DNA of 5,549 bases, from assembly GCA_030590185.1 (NCBI GenBank), contig JAUUZB010000351.1:1-5549 (forward strand), written 5' to 3'. Positions 5,266 through 5,549 of this stretch are shown piece after piece. Made by a program: the position numbers and the translations under genes. Numbering within the stretch: position 1 is the first letter of the stretch; the number at the start of each line of letters is the position of its first letter. Origin of the DNA: Deltaproteobacteria bacterium (GTDB lineage Bacteria > Myxococcota > XYA12-FULL-58-9 > JAUUZB01). The notes below the pieces were generated by a model. That model was not told where the DNA came from. It did no database searches and saw only the letters and a list, made by a program, of their open reading frames with translations.

Positions 5266-5549
5266 ATGCCACGTGTCCGATTGACAACTTCGATTTCGCT
5301 TTGCCTACTCCTGGCCACCGTGGGCTGCAAAGGCTCGAACGCGGGCGACGCGGGCGCGGCCGGGGACTCAGATGCTCACTCGGACACGGATACCACCCTG
5401 TGCACCTCCGCCGCGAATTGCGCGGCCGGGCAAGGCTGCGTGGACGGGGTCTGCGGAGCCTGCGAGATCGGTGAGCACTGCTCCGCGGGCCTTGGCTGCA
5501 TCGCCGCGACCGGCGAGTGCAGCGCCTGCCGCGTGGCCGGCGAGTGCCC
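5266..5549 (+). CDS. Cys-repeat lipoprotein, 3' end cut by window
   Basis: 94 residues are visible. AGGGGA lies six bases before the ATG at 5266. The signal peptide (Arg3, Arg5, hydrophobic 8-19) ends in LLATVGC with acceptor Cys21. Residues 22-45 are a Gly/Ala/Asp/Ser/Thr-rich linker typical of surface-tethered lipoproteins. From Cys46 a repeat of about 20 residues begins: Cys at 46, 52, 58, 63, then 66, 72, 78, 85, then 88, 94, i.e. C-x5-C-x5-C-x4/6-C-x2. The pattern suggests small disulfide-knotted units, as in Myxococcota Cys-rich surface proteins. The part beyond the window may hold a larger domain such as a beta-helix or SUMF1. An in-frame ATG at 5203, with AAGGGGG five bases upstream, would add 21 residues; the signal peptide favours 5266. 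It lies 76 bases after the SUMF1 lipoprotein gene and is probably in the same operon. Function unknown. Confidence 0.85.
   Translation, partial: MPRVRLTTSISLCLLLATVGCKGSNAGDAGAAGDSDAHSDTDTTLCTSAANCAAGQGCVDGVCGACEIGEHCSAGLGCIAATGECSACRVAGEC

Noticed and set aside
5281..5286. Perfect -35 consensus TTGACA
   Set aside because: It falls in the signal-peptide codons of the Cys-repeat lipoprotein, and no -10-like hexamer stands 16-18 bases downstream.
4684..5330. Minus-strand open frames (4684-5223 and 4755-5330) opposite the SUMF1 lipoprotein
   Set aside because: Antisense shadows with Arg/Pro-rich composition and no motif, whereas the plus strand shows the full SUMF1 motif series.

Overview
This is a GC-rich window holding five protein genes: two complete and leftward or rightward of a central divergent intergenic region, one further complete gene, and one truncated gene at each edge. 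I see no RNA gene, mobile element or CRISPR array. The mix suggests a Myxococcota-like or other deltaproteobacterial organism, possibly from a metagenome. The grounds are high GC in third codon positions, several TTG starts, a lipoprotein with a SUMF1 fold, Cys-rich lipoproteins, and a secreted LpoB/CsgG-like protein with a GCDExxC-type signature. The large ATP-dependent reductase/dehydratase activator suggests at least some anaerobic metabolism. The taxonomic assignment is an inference.

Left part, minus strand: positions 2201 down to 1 encode the first 733 residues of a very large two-headed BadF/BadG/BcrA/BcrD-type activator ATPase. It has two tandem ATPase domains, a Cys cluster and the start of a DUF2229-type domain. 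Because it runs off the window, and because it lies opposite several long antisense open frames, it is easy to miss. It has a good Shine-Dalgarno sequence before a TTG start, a sigma70-like promoter about 100 bases upstream, and a GC-rich hairpin in the leader. Upstream on the same strand, 3208-2369 encodes a complete MBL-fold hydrolase with a hydrophobic N-terminus, related to the N-acyl homoserine lactonase-type families. It may be read from a leaderless mRNA.

Right part, plus strand: 3373-4212 encodes a secreted, membrane-anchored protein with an LpoB/CsgG-like N-terminal domain. Its stop codon overlaps the TTG start of a SUMF1-domain lipoprotein (4209-5189). A second lipoprotein with tandem four-Cys repeats follows (from 5266, truncated at the window end). 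The SUMF1 lipoprotein carries one copy of the same Cys module that is repeated in its downstream neighbour. The three genes look like one transcription unit for an envelope or cell-surface assembly, driven by a candidate promoter at 3311-3339.

The two halves have no evident functional link. The most noteworthy points are the asymmetric tandem activator domains, the Cys-module lipoprotein operon with a non-catalytic SUMF1 domain, the possible leaderless start of the MBL gene, and an eight-G run directly before the start of the plus-strand operon.
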